Origin: Acidimicrobiaceae bacterium
GTDB taxonomy: Bacteria > Actinomycetota > Acidimicrobiia > Acidimicrobiales > RAAP-2
Assembly: GCA_003157945.1 (NCBI GenBank)
Contig: PMFY01000236.1
Location: 2,519 to 8,097 of the forward strand
DNA: 5,579 nt
Direction: 5' to 3'
The stretch's first letter is position 1. Each line of letters begins with the position of its first letter. Shown here piece by piece: positions 1-5,579 of the stretch. Both the position numbers and the translations under genes were made by a program. The notes beneath the pieces were generated by a model. The model was not told where the DNA came from and did not search any database. It saw only the letters and a list, made by a program, of their open reading frames with translations.

Positions 1-1189
1 GGATGCCCGGCGTGGCGGCCCAGCCCGGGTGCATGGCGTGGAAGGACACGCCTGTGCCCGCCGTCCGACGCACCCATTCGTGGAGGAGTACGAGCTGCGC
101 CCGCTTCGCCCGGGCGTAGGCCACCGTGCCGTCGTAGGCGTCGCCGGTCATCTCGAGCGAGCCGAGGTCGAACCGTTGGGTGTACATCCCGCCCGACGAC
201 ACCTGGATGACCCGTGACGGGGCGGCCGCCTCGAGGGCCGGCAGCAGGAGGCCGGTCAGCAGGAAGGGGCCGGCGACCTGGGACGCCACCGTGAGCTCCG
301 TGCCCGAGCCCGACTCGCGTCGGTCCTTGGTCAGTGCGCCGGCATTGTGGATGAGGACGTCGAGCCGGTCGTGCCCCGCCAGGAACTCCTCGGCCAGGCC
401 GCGGACCTGGTCGAACTCGCCCATGTCGGCCAGCAGGTAGCTGACCTCGGCGTCCGGGGCCGCCCGGAGCACCTCGTCTACGGCGCGCCCGGCCCGGTCG
501 TGGCCCCGTGCCGTCAGGACGACCCGCGCGCCGAGCCGGGCCACACCCCTGGCCGCCGCCAGTCCGAGACCGGAGGTCGCCCCGGTGACCAGCACGGTCC
601 GGCCCGCCAGCGACGGCGGCGGGGTCCAGCCCGCCGTCCGGCTGCGCAGCGCGGGGCCGATCGAGGAGAAGCTCCCCACCACGGTGGCCTCGAGTGCCTC
701 GTCCAACGTCCGGGCCACCACCGGTCCGGCCTGGGGCCGCTCCGTGGGGACCGGAGGCCCGCCCAGGGCGCGCCGGAGACCGGCCACCCCCTTGTCGCCG
801 ATCCGGTCGAAGGCGAGAGGGAGCAGCGGGTTGACCAGGGCGAGCGGCCCCTTGAGCCGGAGGTCGGCCTCGTAGGTGAGGATCGAGCCCCCGTCGGCGG
901 CCGGGCCCACGGTCACGGTGTCCTCGGACCGGATGGTGTCCGACTCCCCGAGCAGCACGACCCGGCGGGGTCGGTCGTAGGCGACGATCCGGTAGTCGAG
1001 CGGCACGACCCGGGACCCGACCCGGACCCCGAGCCGGAAGGTGCTGCCCAGGCCGACCGGGCCGTCGTCGAGCCGTTCGGCGTCCGCCGTGCCGGGGTCC
1101 CACTGTGCGGCATTGGCGAAATCGGCCATGTAGTCGAAGGTCTCCTCGGCCGGCCGGGTCGAGATCACCGTTCCCCGGTAGCGGGCCAT
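1..1189 (-). CDS. SRPBCC domain fused to DHRS12-like short-chain dehydrogenase (3' end outside window)
   Basis: This gene reads leftward out of the window; 396 codons are visible with no stop. The start is an ATG at 1189-1187, preceded 6 nt upstream by AGGAGG (complement of 1196-1201). Residues 1-145 or so look like an SRPBCC/polyketide-cyclase-2 fold, beginning with the FDYMADFANAAQWDPG pattern typical of these ligand-binding domains. After a linker, residues 198-396 are a classical SDR Rossmann domain: TGATSGLG at 202-209, HNAG at 281-284, VSSGG with the catalytic Ser at 331 or 332, and YARAK with Tyr358 and Lys362. The pattern around FHAMHPGWAATPGI resembles animal DHRS12 as I remember it. 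Arg in TARG after the second strand hints at NADP(H). The Asn usually found before the active-site Ser (ATN in DHRS12) is Gln304 here. Some 60-80 C-terminal residues are probably missing. Substrate is unknown; divergence from a lipid-modification operon suggests a lipid or acyl-derived carbonyl, which is inference. Confidence 0.88.
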   Translation of the reverse strand, partial: MARYRGTVISTRPAEETFDYMADFANAAQWDPGTADAERLDDGPVGLGSTFRLGVRVGSRVVPLDYRIVAYDRPRRVVLLGESDTIRSEDTVTVGPAADGGSILTYEADLRLKGPLALVNPLLPLAFDRIGDKGVAGLRRALGGPPVPTERPQAGPVVARTLDEALEATVVGSFSSIGPALRSRTAGWTPPPSLAGRTVLVTGATSGLGLAAARGVARLGARVVLTARGHDRAGRAVDEVLRAAPDAEVSYLLADMGEFDQVRGLAEEFLAGHDRLDVLIHNAGALTKDRRESGSGTELTVASQVAGPFLLTGLLLPALEAAAPSRVIQVSSGGMYTQRFDLGSLEMTGDAYDGTVAYARAKRAQLVLLHEWVRRTAGTGVSFHAMHPGWAATPGI

Positions 1190-1195
1190 GGGGCT

Positions 1196-1201
1196 CCTCC
1201 T
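1196..1201 (-). promoter_or_regulatory. Shine-Dalgarno site of the SRPBCC-SDR gene
   Basis: Read on the minus strand this is a perfect AGGAGG with a 6-nt spacer to the ATG at 1189. It fixes the start of the fusion gene and shows that the SRPBCC domain is the true N-terminus. Confidence 0.75.
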
Positions 1202-1219
1202 CGTCACGTGGTCCGGGCC

Positions 1220-1231
1220 CACCGTCCGGTG
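1220..1231. repeat. Short inverted repeat, possible operator or leader hairpin
   Basis: CACCG-TC-CGGTG is a perfect 5+2+5 inverted repeat, just left of the AT-rich island and inside the presumed 5' leader of the leftward gene. A palindromic CACGTG lies close by at 1205-1210. In GC-rich DNA such short palindromes arise often by chance, so a regulatory role is only a suggestion. Confidence 0.2.
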
Positions 1232-1240
1232 CGGCCTCCA

Positions 1241-1259
1241 TCGCAAATATAATGATCTA
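1241..1259. promoter_or_regulatory. AT-rich divergent promoter island with TATAAT
   Basis: The 161-bp gap between the two divergent genes (1190-1350) holds one conspicuous AT-rich stretch. It contains a perfect sigma-70 -10 hexamer TATAAT on the plus strand at 1248-1253 and, on the minus strand, TATATT (complement of 1246-1251, five of six matches). No good TTGACA-like -35 box sits 16-18 bp upstream in either direction, so transcription may need an activator, or an alternative sigma factor may be used. A plus-strand start near 1260 would leave a leader of about 90 nt before the ATG at 1351. The rest of the gap holds small palindromes (CACGTG at 1205-1210, CCGATCGG at 1270-1277) and no gene I can support. 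Confidence 0.4.
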
Positions 1260-1350
1260 CCTGGGGTTTCCGATCGGTTCATCCCGGTCCGTCGGCTCCT
1301 CCGAATACCTGTCGGCAACGACGGGCACGATCAGGGAGCAGACCGGACAG

Positions 1351-2598
1351 ATGAACATCGCCATCGTGGGCACCGGGGTCTCCGGGTTGGTGTGCGCCCA
1401 CCTCCTGTCCCGTGCGCACGACGTCACCGTGTTCGAGGCCGACGCGCGACCCGGCGGCCATGCCCACACCGTCACGGTCGAGCTCCGTGACGGCTCGTTC
1501 GACGTGGACACCGGGTTCCTCGTCTACAACGAGCGCAACTATCCCGGACTCATCCGGCTGTTCGACGACCTCGGGGTGCCGACCAAGCCGAGCGACATGA
1601 GCTTCAGCGTCACCGACGAGGTGACCGGCCTCGAGTGGAAGGGCTCGACGTTCGACACCGTGTTCGCCCAGCGGCGCAACCTGGCCCGGCCCTCGTTCCT
1701 CCGGATGCTCGCCGACATCGTCCGGTTCAACCGCATGGCCAGGGGCCTGCTGGAGGACCCCCACGACGCCGCGGTCTCGCTCGGCGACCTGCTGGACCGT
1801 GGTCGCTGGTCGTCGCAGTTCCTCAACTGGTACCTGGTCCCCATGGGCTCGTCGATCTGGTCGGCCGACCCGTCCACCTTCCTCGCCATGCCCGCCGTGA
1901 CCTTCGCGCGCTTCTTCGCCAACCACGGACTGCTCGAGTACGGCAACCAGCCCAGTTGGCGCACCGTCGACGGGGGCTCCAAGCGGTACGTCGACGCCGT
2001 GCTCGCACCGCTCGGCCGGTCGGTGCGCCTCGAGGAGCCGGTCACCAAGATCACCCGGGTCGACGACGGCGTGGAGATCGTGACCGCCCGCGGCCCCGAG
2101 CACTTCGACCACCTCGTCGTGGCCACCCACAGCGACCAGGCCCTCGACCTGCTGTCGGACCCCAGCCGACTCGAGCGGGAGGTGCTGGGCGCCATCCGCT
2201 TCCAGCCCAACCGGGCCACCCTGCACACCGACGTGTCGTTGCTGCCGGCCAACCGGAGGGCCTGGGCGAGCTGGAACTACCACCGGCTGCCGGACCACCC
2301 GACCGAGGCGACCCTCACGTACCGCCTCCGATCCCTCCAGGGTGTCGCCTCCCGGGACGAGCTGCTGATCACCCTCAACCGGGACGATGCCATCGACCCG
2401 GCCACGGTGCTGCGGACGTTCGACTACTCGCACCCGGTCTACGACTCGGCCGCCATCGCCGCCCAGCGGCGCCAGGAGGAGCTCAACGGCGTCCAGCGGA
2501 CCTGGTACTGCGGCGCCTACTGGGGCTACGGCTTCCACGAGGACGGTGTCCAGAGCGCCCGGGTGGTGTGCCGCCGGCTGGCGGGCGTGGACCTGTGA
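1351..2598 (+). CDS. FAD-dependent amine-oxidase-like protein (COG2907 type) of a fatty-acid modification operon
   Basis: The predicted product is a 415-residue cytosolic or membrane-associated flavoprotein with no signal peptide. The N-terminus is a dinucleotide-binding fold: GTGVSG at 7-12 (GxGxxG), Glu29 at the end of the second strand for the FAD ribose, then the GGHAHTV motif at 35-41 and DTGFLVYNERNYP at 53-65. The C-terminal FAD-contact motif WYCGAYWGYGFHEDG lies at 385-399. The same signatures, including SDMSF, LVP-GSIWS and CGAY-GYGFHEDG, occur in the N-terminal half of plant cyclopropane fatty acid synthases as I recall them. I chose ATG 1351 because the first beta strand begins at residue 2; AGGGAG at 1333-1338 is a possible ribosome site with a long 12-nt spacer. 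An in-frame ATG at 1252 would add 33 residues but overlaps the TATAAT. Relatives in furan fatty acid clusters are thought to desaturate or oxidise methylated acyl chains of phospholipids. The exact reaction here is not established. It opens the three-gene operon. Confidence 0.88.
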   Translation: MNIAIVGTGVSGLVCAHLLSRAHDVTVFEADARPGGHAHTVTVELRDGSFDVDTGFLVYNERNYPGLIRLFDDLGVPTKPSDMSFSVTDEVTGLEWKGSTFDTVFAQRRNLARPSFLRMLADIVRFNRMARGLLEDPHDAAVSLGDLLDRGRWSSQFLNWYLVPMGSSIWSADPSTFLAMPAVTFARFFANHGLLEYGNQPSWRTVDGGSKRYVDAVLAPLGRSVRLEEPVTKITRVDDGVEIVTARGPEHFDHLVVATHSDQALDLLSDPSRLEREVLGAIRFQPNRATLHTDVSLLPANRRAWASWNYHRLPDHPTEATLTYRLRSLQGVASRDELLITLNRDDAIDPATVLRTFDYSHPVYDSAAIAAQRRQEELNGVQRTWYCGAYWGYGFHEDGVQSARVVCRRLAGVDL

Positions 2599-3449
2599 GT
2601 GCGACTGCGCCGGCCGTCGAGCCGGCCACAGACCCCGGCGGATCGGCCGGCGCCCTGCGCAGCGGCATCTACACCGGACGGGTGGTCCACCACCGGTACA
2701 CGCCGGTCGACCACCGCTTCACCTACCGGATCGCCCTCGTCTACCTGGATCTGTCCGAGATCGCCGCGGTCTGCCGACTGCACCCGCTGTGGAGCCGCGA
2801 GGGCCGCAACGCCGTCACCTTCCACCGTGCCGACTACCTCGGCGACCCCTCCGTGCCCCTGGACGATGCCGTGCGGGACCTGGTGGAGGAACGGACCGGC
2901 ACCCGTCCCACCGGGCCGGTCGGGGTGCTCACCCAGCTGCGCACGTGGGGCTGGTTGTTCAATCCGATCACGACCTACTTCTGCTGGGACCCGACCCACA
3001 CCGAGGTCGAGACCGTCGTGGTCGAGGTGACCAACACCCCGTGGCACGAGCGGACGGCCTACGTGCTGCCCGGCACCGGGGTCCACCGGGTGGCGAAGGG
3101 GATGCACGTCTCCCCGTTCCTGCCCATGGGCCTGACCCACCGCTTCACCATCGGGGAGCCGGGGCGGCGTCTCACGCTCGCGGTGGACGACTTCGACGAC
3201 CACGACCTGGTCTTCGCCGCCTCCATGGCCCTGACCCGGGCACCGGTCGGACGACGGGCCCAGGGCCGCCTGCTGTGGCGGTTCCCCCTGATGACGCTGC
3301 GGGTGTCGCTCGGCATCTACCGGCAGGCCCTCGCGTTGCGTCGCAAGGGCGTACCCTTCCATGCACACCCGGACCGGAAGGTCCCTGCACACCCGGACCG
3401 GAAGGCGGCGACGGCTGTCGGCGCCACGAGCGACGGACAGGAGCGCTAG
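2595..3449 (+). CDS. DUF1365 family protein
   Basis: The product has 284 residues, slightly longer than the roughly 250 usual for DUF1365 (PF07103). It starts at a GTG that overlaps the preceding stop in a GTGA arrangement, so it is probably translated by coupling with the flavoprotein; I see no strong ribosome site of its own. The family signatures are present in order: SGIYTGRVVHHRYTPVDHRF near 23-42, GWLFNPITTYFCWD starting at Gly119, EVTNTPWHERTAYVL starting at Glu144, and KGMHVSPFLPM at 168-178. The conserved core ends at about the PFHAHP segment near 254-259. The tail that follows carries a duplicated AHPDRK element and a low-complexity Ala/Thr end. The biochemical role of DUF1365 is unknown to me, but it recurs between COG2907 flavoproteins and CFA-synthase-like enzymes, so a role in acyl-chain modification is inferred from context. 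I see no transmembrane segment. Confidence 0.9.
   Translation: MSATAPAVEPATDPGGSAGALRSGIYTGRVVHHRYTPVDHRFTYRIALVYLDLSEIAAVCRLHPLWSREGRNAVTFHRADYLGDPSVPLDDAVRDLVEERTGTRPTGPVGVLTQLRTWGWLFNPITTYFCWDPTHTEVETVVVEVTNTPWHERTAYVLPGTGVHRVAKGMHVSPFLPMGLTHRFTIGEPGRRLTLAVDDFDDHDLVFAASMALTRAPVGRRAQGRLLWRFPLMTLRVSLGIYRQALALRRKGVPFHAHPDRKVPAHPDRKAATAVGATSDGQER
3362..3405 (+). repeat. 24-bp in-frame tandem duplication in the DUF1365 gene tail
   Basis: A 20-nt stretch at 3362-3381 is repeated exactly at 3386-3405 (period 24 bp, eight codons). It encodes AHPDRK at residues 257-262 and again at 265-270. It lies just after the conserved family core, so it probably extends the tail without disturbing the fold. 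Perfect identity suggests a recent slippage event. Confidence 0.85.
3439..3443 (+). promoter_or_regulatory. Shine-Dalgarno site of the CFA-synthase-like gene
   Basis: AGGAG lies inside the last codons of the DUF1365 gene, 8 nt before the ATG at 3452. It selects this ATG as the start and gives the methyltransferase its own ribosome site within the operon. Confidence 0.7.
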
Positions 3450-3451
3450 GC

Positions 3452-4705
3452 ATGGCGGAACTCCCCGTGAGCTGGATGGGGGCCACGGCGGGCACCCCGG
3501 TGGCGACCGGGTTCCTGCGGTTCATGGCGACCCACCTGCGGGGAGGCACACTCGTCGTCGTCGACGGCACCGGCACCCACCGGTTCGGCGACGGGGGGCC
3601 CGAGGTCACGATGACGGTGCACGACCCGGTCGTCTACTGGGACACCCTGCGCCAGGGCTCGGTCGGGCTCGGTCGGGACTACGCGGACGGCCTGTGGGAC
3701 TGTGACGACCTCCCCACCCTGACCCGGGTGCTCAACCGCGGCCTGCGCCCCGTGACGGCTGTCCAGGACCGGGTGGGCCAGGTCGTCGGCACCTCCACCG
3801 ACTGGCTGCGCCGCCTCCGGCCGCCCTCCAAACACGTCGACCGCAACAACATCCAGGCCCACTACGACGTCTCCAACGAGTTCTTCGAGCTGATGCTGGA
3901 CGAGACGATGATGTACTCCTCGGCCCTCTTCGCCGAGCCCGGCATCGACCTGGCCACCGCGCAGCGGGCCAAGCTCGACCGGCTGTGCACCAAGCTCGGC
4001 CTCGGCCCGGAGGACCACGTCGTGGAGATCGGCACCGGATGGGGCGGCTTCGCCTGCCACGCCGCCGCCCGCTACGGCTGCCGGGTGACCACCACGACGA
4101 TCTCGGACGCGCAGTTCCGCTACGCGTCGAAGCGGGTGGTCGAGGAGGGGTTGGCCGATCTCGTGACCGTGCGCAACAGCGACTACCGGGACCTCGACGG
4201 CACCTACGACAAGCTCGTGTCCATCGAGATGATCGAGGCCGTCGACTGGCGCCAGCACGACACCTTCTTCGCCACCTGCGCCGGGCTGCTCCACGACCGG
4301 GGCCTGATGGCGCTGCAGGCGATCACCGTCGAGGACCGGAGCTTCGAGCGCGCCAAGAACGGCACCGATTTCGTCCGCGAGTACATCTTTCCGGGCGGAT
4401 GCCTGCCGTCGCTCGAGGCGATCACCCGGTCGCTGCGCCGGGCGACCCCGATGCTGGTGGTGGACGTCGAGGACATCGGGCGCCACTACGCCGAGACCCT
4501 GCGCCGCTGGGACGAGCGCGTCACGGCCCGCGCCGACGCGGTGACGGCGCTGGGCCTCGACACCCGGTTCCAGCGGCTCTGGCACTTCTACCTCTGCTAC
4601 TGCGAGGGGGCGTTCCTCGAGCGCCACATCTCCGACGTCCAGATGGTCCTGGCCATGCCCGACTGGGAAGCCCCCCTGTCGGTCCGGGAGGCGCCGGGGA
4701 CCTGA
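3452..4705 (+). CDS. Cyclopropane-fatty-acyl-phospholipid synthase-like SAM methyltransferase
   Basis: The product is a 417-residue member of COG2230, which transfers a methyl(ene) group from S-adenosylmethionine to the cis double bond of phospholipid acyl chains at the membrane surface. The N-terminal 120 or so residues match the lipid-binding helical domain. The catalytic part has HYDVSNEFF at 137-145, MMYSSALF around 153-160, SAM motif I VVEIGTGWGG at 190-199, EMIEAV with Glu262, LQAI at 288-291, YIFPGGCLPS at 311-320 and YLCYCEGAF at 380-388. Compared with E. coli Cfa, the active-site Cys139 position is Ser157 and the His266 position is Gln289, while the Glu239 equivalent is kept (Glu262). 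Plant enzymes share the YSSA and LQ.I pattern. The product could therefore be a methylated, methylene-bearing or cyclopropane acyl chain. The gene follows the DUF1365 stop by 2 nt and ends the operon. Confidence 0.9.
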   Translation: MAELPVSWMGATAGTPVATGFLRFMATHLRGGTLVVVDGTGTHRFGDGGPEVTMTVHDPVVYWDTLRQGSVGLGRDYADGLWDCDDLPTLTRVLNRGLRPVTAVQDRVGQVVGTSTDWLRRLRPPSKHVDRNNIQAHYDVSNEFFELMLDETMMYSSALFAEPGIDLATAQRAKLDRLCTKLGLGPEDHVVEIGTGWGGFACHAAARYGCRVTTTTISDAQFRYASKRVVEEGLADLVTVRNSDYRDLDGTYDKLVSIEMIEAVDWRQHDTFFATCAGLLHDRGLMALQAITVEDRSFERAKNGTDFVREYIFPGGCLPSLEAITRSLRRATPMLVVDVEDIGRHYAETLRRWDERVTARADAVTALGLDTRFQRLWHFYLCYCEGAFLERHISDVQMVLAMPDWEAPLSVREAPGT

Positions 4706-4710
4706 GTCCG

Positions 4711-4737
4711 GCCGGGTCGGCGTTCCCCCAGCCCGGC
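4711..4737. terminator. Possible hairpin between convergent genes
   Basis: GCCGGG at 4711-4716 pairs with CCCGGC at 4732-4737 around a 15-nt loop, in the 50-bp gap between the convergent operon ends. There is no T-tract on either side, so this is not a classical intrinsic terminator. It could slow polymerase or protect 3' ends on both strands, or be chance in GC-rich sequence. Confidence 0.25.
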
Positions 4738-4755
4738 GCGGGCGGCGCGTCGGTC

Positions 4756-5196
4756 CTACTCGACGCCGCGGATCTGGTCGGCTTCCCAGAAGGCCCGGAT
4801 CCCGCCCAGCCGGCCGTCGGCCGCCACCCGGTAGCAGTACACCCCGTCCACCTCGACGGCGCCGCCACCCACGAAGTTGATCCGGATGGTCCCGACGTTG
4901 GCCACCTCGTCCCCACACAGGAATGACTGGCGGATGGTGAAGCGGATCGACTCGTTCACCCCGATCACGTTGTCGTAGAAGGCGGCGATGGCCTCGGGCC
5001 CCCGGTGCCCCGTCCCCTCGGGGTCGAACATCGAGGGACCGACCGGGTCCTCGACGACGGCGTCGTCGCCGAACAGGGCGAGCCAGCCGTCGCGGTCGCC
5101 CGCCTCGACCGCGGCCATGGACCGTTGCCCGAGCTCCCGGGCGGTGGGACGGGCCCCGCCCGTCGAACCCGATCCGGCGGCCCCGGGGGCCGTCAC
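4756..5196 (-). CDS. Ketosteroid-isomerase-like NTF2/SnoaL family protein
   Basis: The product has 146 residues and a single alpha+beta cone (NTF2-like) domain from about residue 18, after a Gly/Ser/Ala-rich N-terminus. The stretch AGDRDGWLALFGDDAVVEDPVG at 32-53 (given here in two parts: AGDRDGWLALF and GDDAVVEDPVG) closely parallels bacterial steroid delta-5-3-ketoisomerase, and Asp50 aligns with the catalytic base Asp38. The oxyanion-hole residues are not kept: the Tyr14 position is Ser26 and the Asp99 position is Tyr120. Hence a true ketosteroid isomerase activity is doubtful; another isomerase, hydrolase or binding role is possible. The start is a GTG whose last two bases begin the TGA of the upstream gene (GTGA overlap), so it is likely coupled to the luciferase-like oxidoreductase. 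It converges on the CFA-synthase-like gene with a 50-bp gap. Confidence 0.82.
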   Translation of the reverse strand: MTAPGAAGSGSTGGARPTARELGQRSMAAVEAGDRDGWLALFGDDAVVEDPVGPSMFDPEGTGHRGPEAIAAFYDNVIGVNESIRFTIRQSFLCGDEVANVGTIRINFVGGGAVEVDGVYCYRVAADGRLGGIRAFWEADQIRGVE

Positions 5197-5579
5197 CGCT
5201 CCACCTGGGACATGACGGTGTCGGCGAACCGGCGCAGGTTGTCGAGTTTCGCCTGCAGCGGCTCGGTGTCCGGACCCACCTCGTAGGGCCAGCGGAAGCC
5301 GACGATCACATCGGTGACACCCTGTTCCTCCAGCCGGCGGATGCCGTCCACCGTGAAGGCGTCGAGGGAGATCACGTGGACCTCGAACGGCTTGTCGGCG
5401 GTGCCCTCCTCCTCGCGGAGCTGGTGGAGTTTGGTGAGCAGACCCGGCAGGTCGGCCGGGTCACCACCGCCGTGCAGCCAGCCGTCACACCGGGCCGCCC
5501 GCCGGAGGGCGGGTGTGGCGTGGCCGCCGATCAGGATGGGCAACGGCTTCGAGGGCACCGGGCTGAGCTTGACCGACTG
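5193..5579 (-). CDS. Luciferase-like (LLM class) flavin oxidoreductase, probably F420-dependent, C-terminal part
   Basis: Only the last 128 codons are in the window; the frame is open to the right edge, so the N-terminal half or more lies outside. The visible start SVKLSPVPSKPLPILIGGHA and the following ALRRAARCDGWLHGG are the hallmark of the luciferase-like monooxygenase fold, in which P-I-x-I/V-GG, RRAAR and DGW come late in the barrel (GGH encoded at 5520-5528, the W at 5478-5480). The end, EEQGVTDVIVGFRWPY followed by a helical tail, fits actinobacterial F420-dependent members. These enzymes move hydride between F420 (or FMN) and an organic substrate. The substrate cannot be read from this fragment. 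A GTG at 5558 could be taken for a start, but the conserved segment already begins upstream of it, so the gene is cut by the window and not short. It overlaps the downstream KSI-like gene by 4 nt. Confidence 0.8.
   Translation of the reverse strand, partial: QSVKLSPVPSKPLPILIGGHATPALRRAARCDGWLHGGGDPADLPGLLTKLHQLREEEGTADKPFEVHVISLDAFTVDGIRRLEEQGVTDVIVGFRWPYEVGPDTEPLQAKLDNLRRFADTVMSQVER

Noticed and set aside
347..1252. Plus-strand open frame opposite the SRPBCC-SDR gene
   Set aside because: Composition is Arg/Pro/Gly-rich without motifs, while the minus strand encodes two complete recognisable domains with a strong ribosome site.
1252..1350. In-frame upstream ATG that would extend the flavoprotein by 33 residues
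   Set aside because: The Rossmann strand starts right at the ATG at 1351, the added segment is unlike the family, and this ATG overlaps the TATAAT hexamer. It remains possible but less likely.
1279..2538. Long minus-strand open frame (419 codons) opposite the flavoprotein gene
   Set aside because: Its translation is Gly/Val/Arg/His-rich low-complexity sequence with no family motif; it mirrors codon bias of the real gene on the other strand.
3658..3677. Exact 10-bp tandem repeat inside the CFA-like gene
   Set aside because: Period 10 is not a codon multiple, it lies in a normally conserved coding segment, and short repeats of GGTCGGG type are expected in this base composition.
3446..4918. 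Long minus-strand open frame (490 codons) opposite the methyltransferase
   Set aside because: It covers a clearly conserved gene and the convergent neighbour, and its translation shows no recognisable fold; a GC-rich shadow frame.
5193..5558. Reading the right-end gene as a small complete 121-residue protein from GTG 5558
   Set aside because: The frame stays open to the window edge and the visible sequence is only the late part of a luciferase-like barrel, so the real start lies outside.

Overview
The window is GC-rich, densely packed bacterial DNA with short intergenic gaps and GTGA stop/start overlaps. It carries part of a luciferase-like flavin oxidoreductase of the F420-dependent type. 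Together these suggest a high-GC actinobacterium, possibly of the Acidimicrobiia type. This placement is an inference; no rRNA or marker gene is present.

Layout. (a) 1-1189, minus strand: a two-domain protein, SRPBCC (polyketide cyclase/dehydrase-like) followed by a DHRS12-like short-chain dehydrogenase. It reads out of the window at its C-terminus. (b) 1190-1350: a divergent intergenic region with one AT-rich island containing a perfect TATAAT. (c) 1351-4705, plus strand: a tight three-gene operon of a COG2907-type FAD-dependent 'amine oxidase' (1351-2598), a DUF1365 protein (2595-3449, overlapping by 4 nt) and a cyclopropane-fatty-acyl-phospholipid synthase-like SAM methyltransferase (3452-4705, 2 nt gap). 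(d) 4706-4755: a short gap between convergent genes with a GC-only hairpin. (e) 4756-5579, minus strand: a ketosteroid-isomerase-like NTF2/SnoaL protein (4756-5196), translationally coupled to the C-terminal part of the luciferase-like oxidoreductase (5193 to beyond the window edge).

How the genes may work together. The three-gene operon has the composition of bacterial lipid-modification clusters in which a CFA-synthase-like enzyme methylates a double bond of phospholipid acyl chains and flavoproteins then act on the methylated chain, as in methylated or furan fatty acid pathways. In plants the flavoprotein and the methyltransferase are fused in one polypeptide, which supports a shared pathway. 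The methyltransferase here resembles the plant-like branch (YSSA, LQAI, YIFPGGCLPS) rather than E. coli Cfa, so its product may not be a simple cyclopropane. The divergent SRPBCC-SDR fusion could share control with the operon through the AT island and may supply a redox step. The minus-strand pair at the right end looks like a separate redox/isomerase transcription unit. I found no RNA genes, mobile elements, CRISPR arrays or transcription-factor genes.
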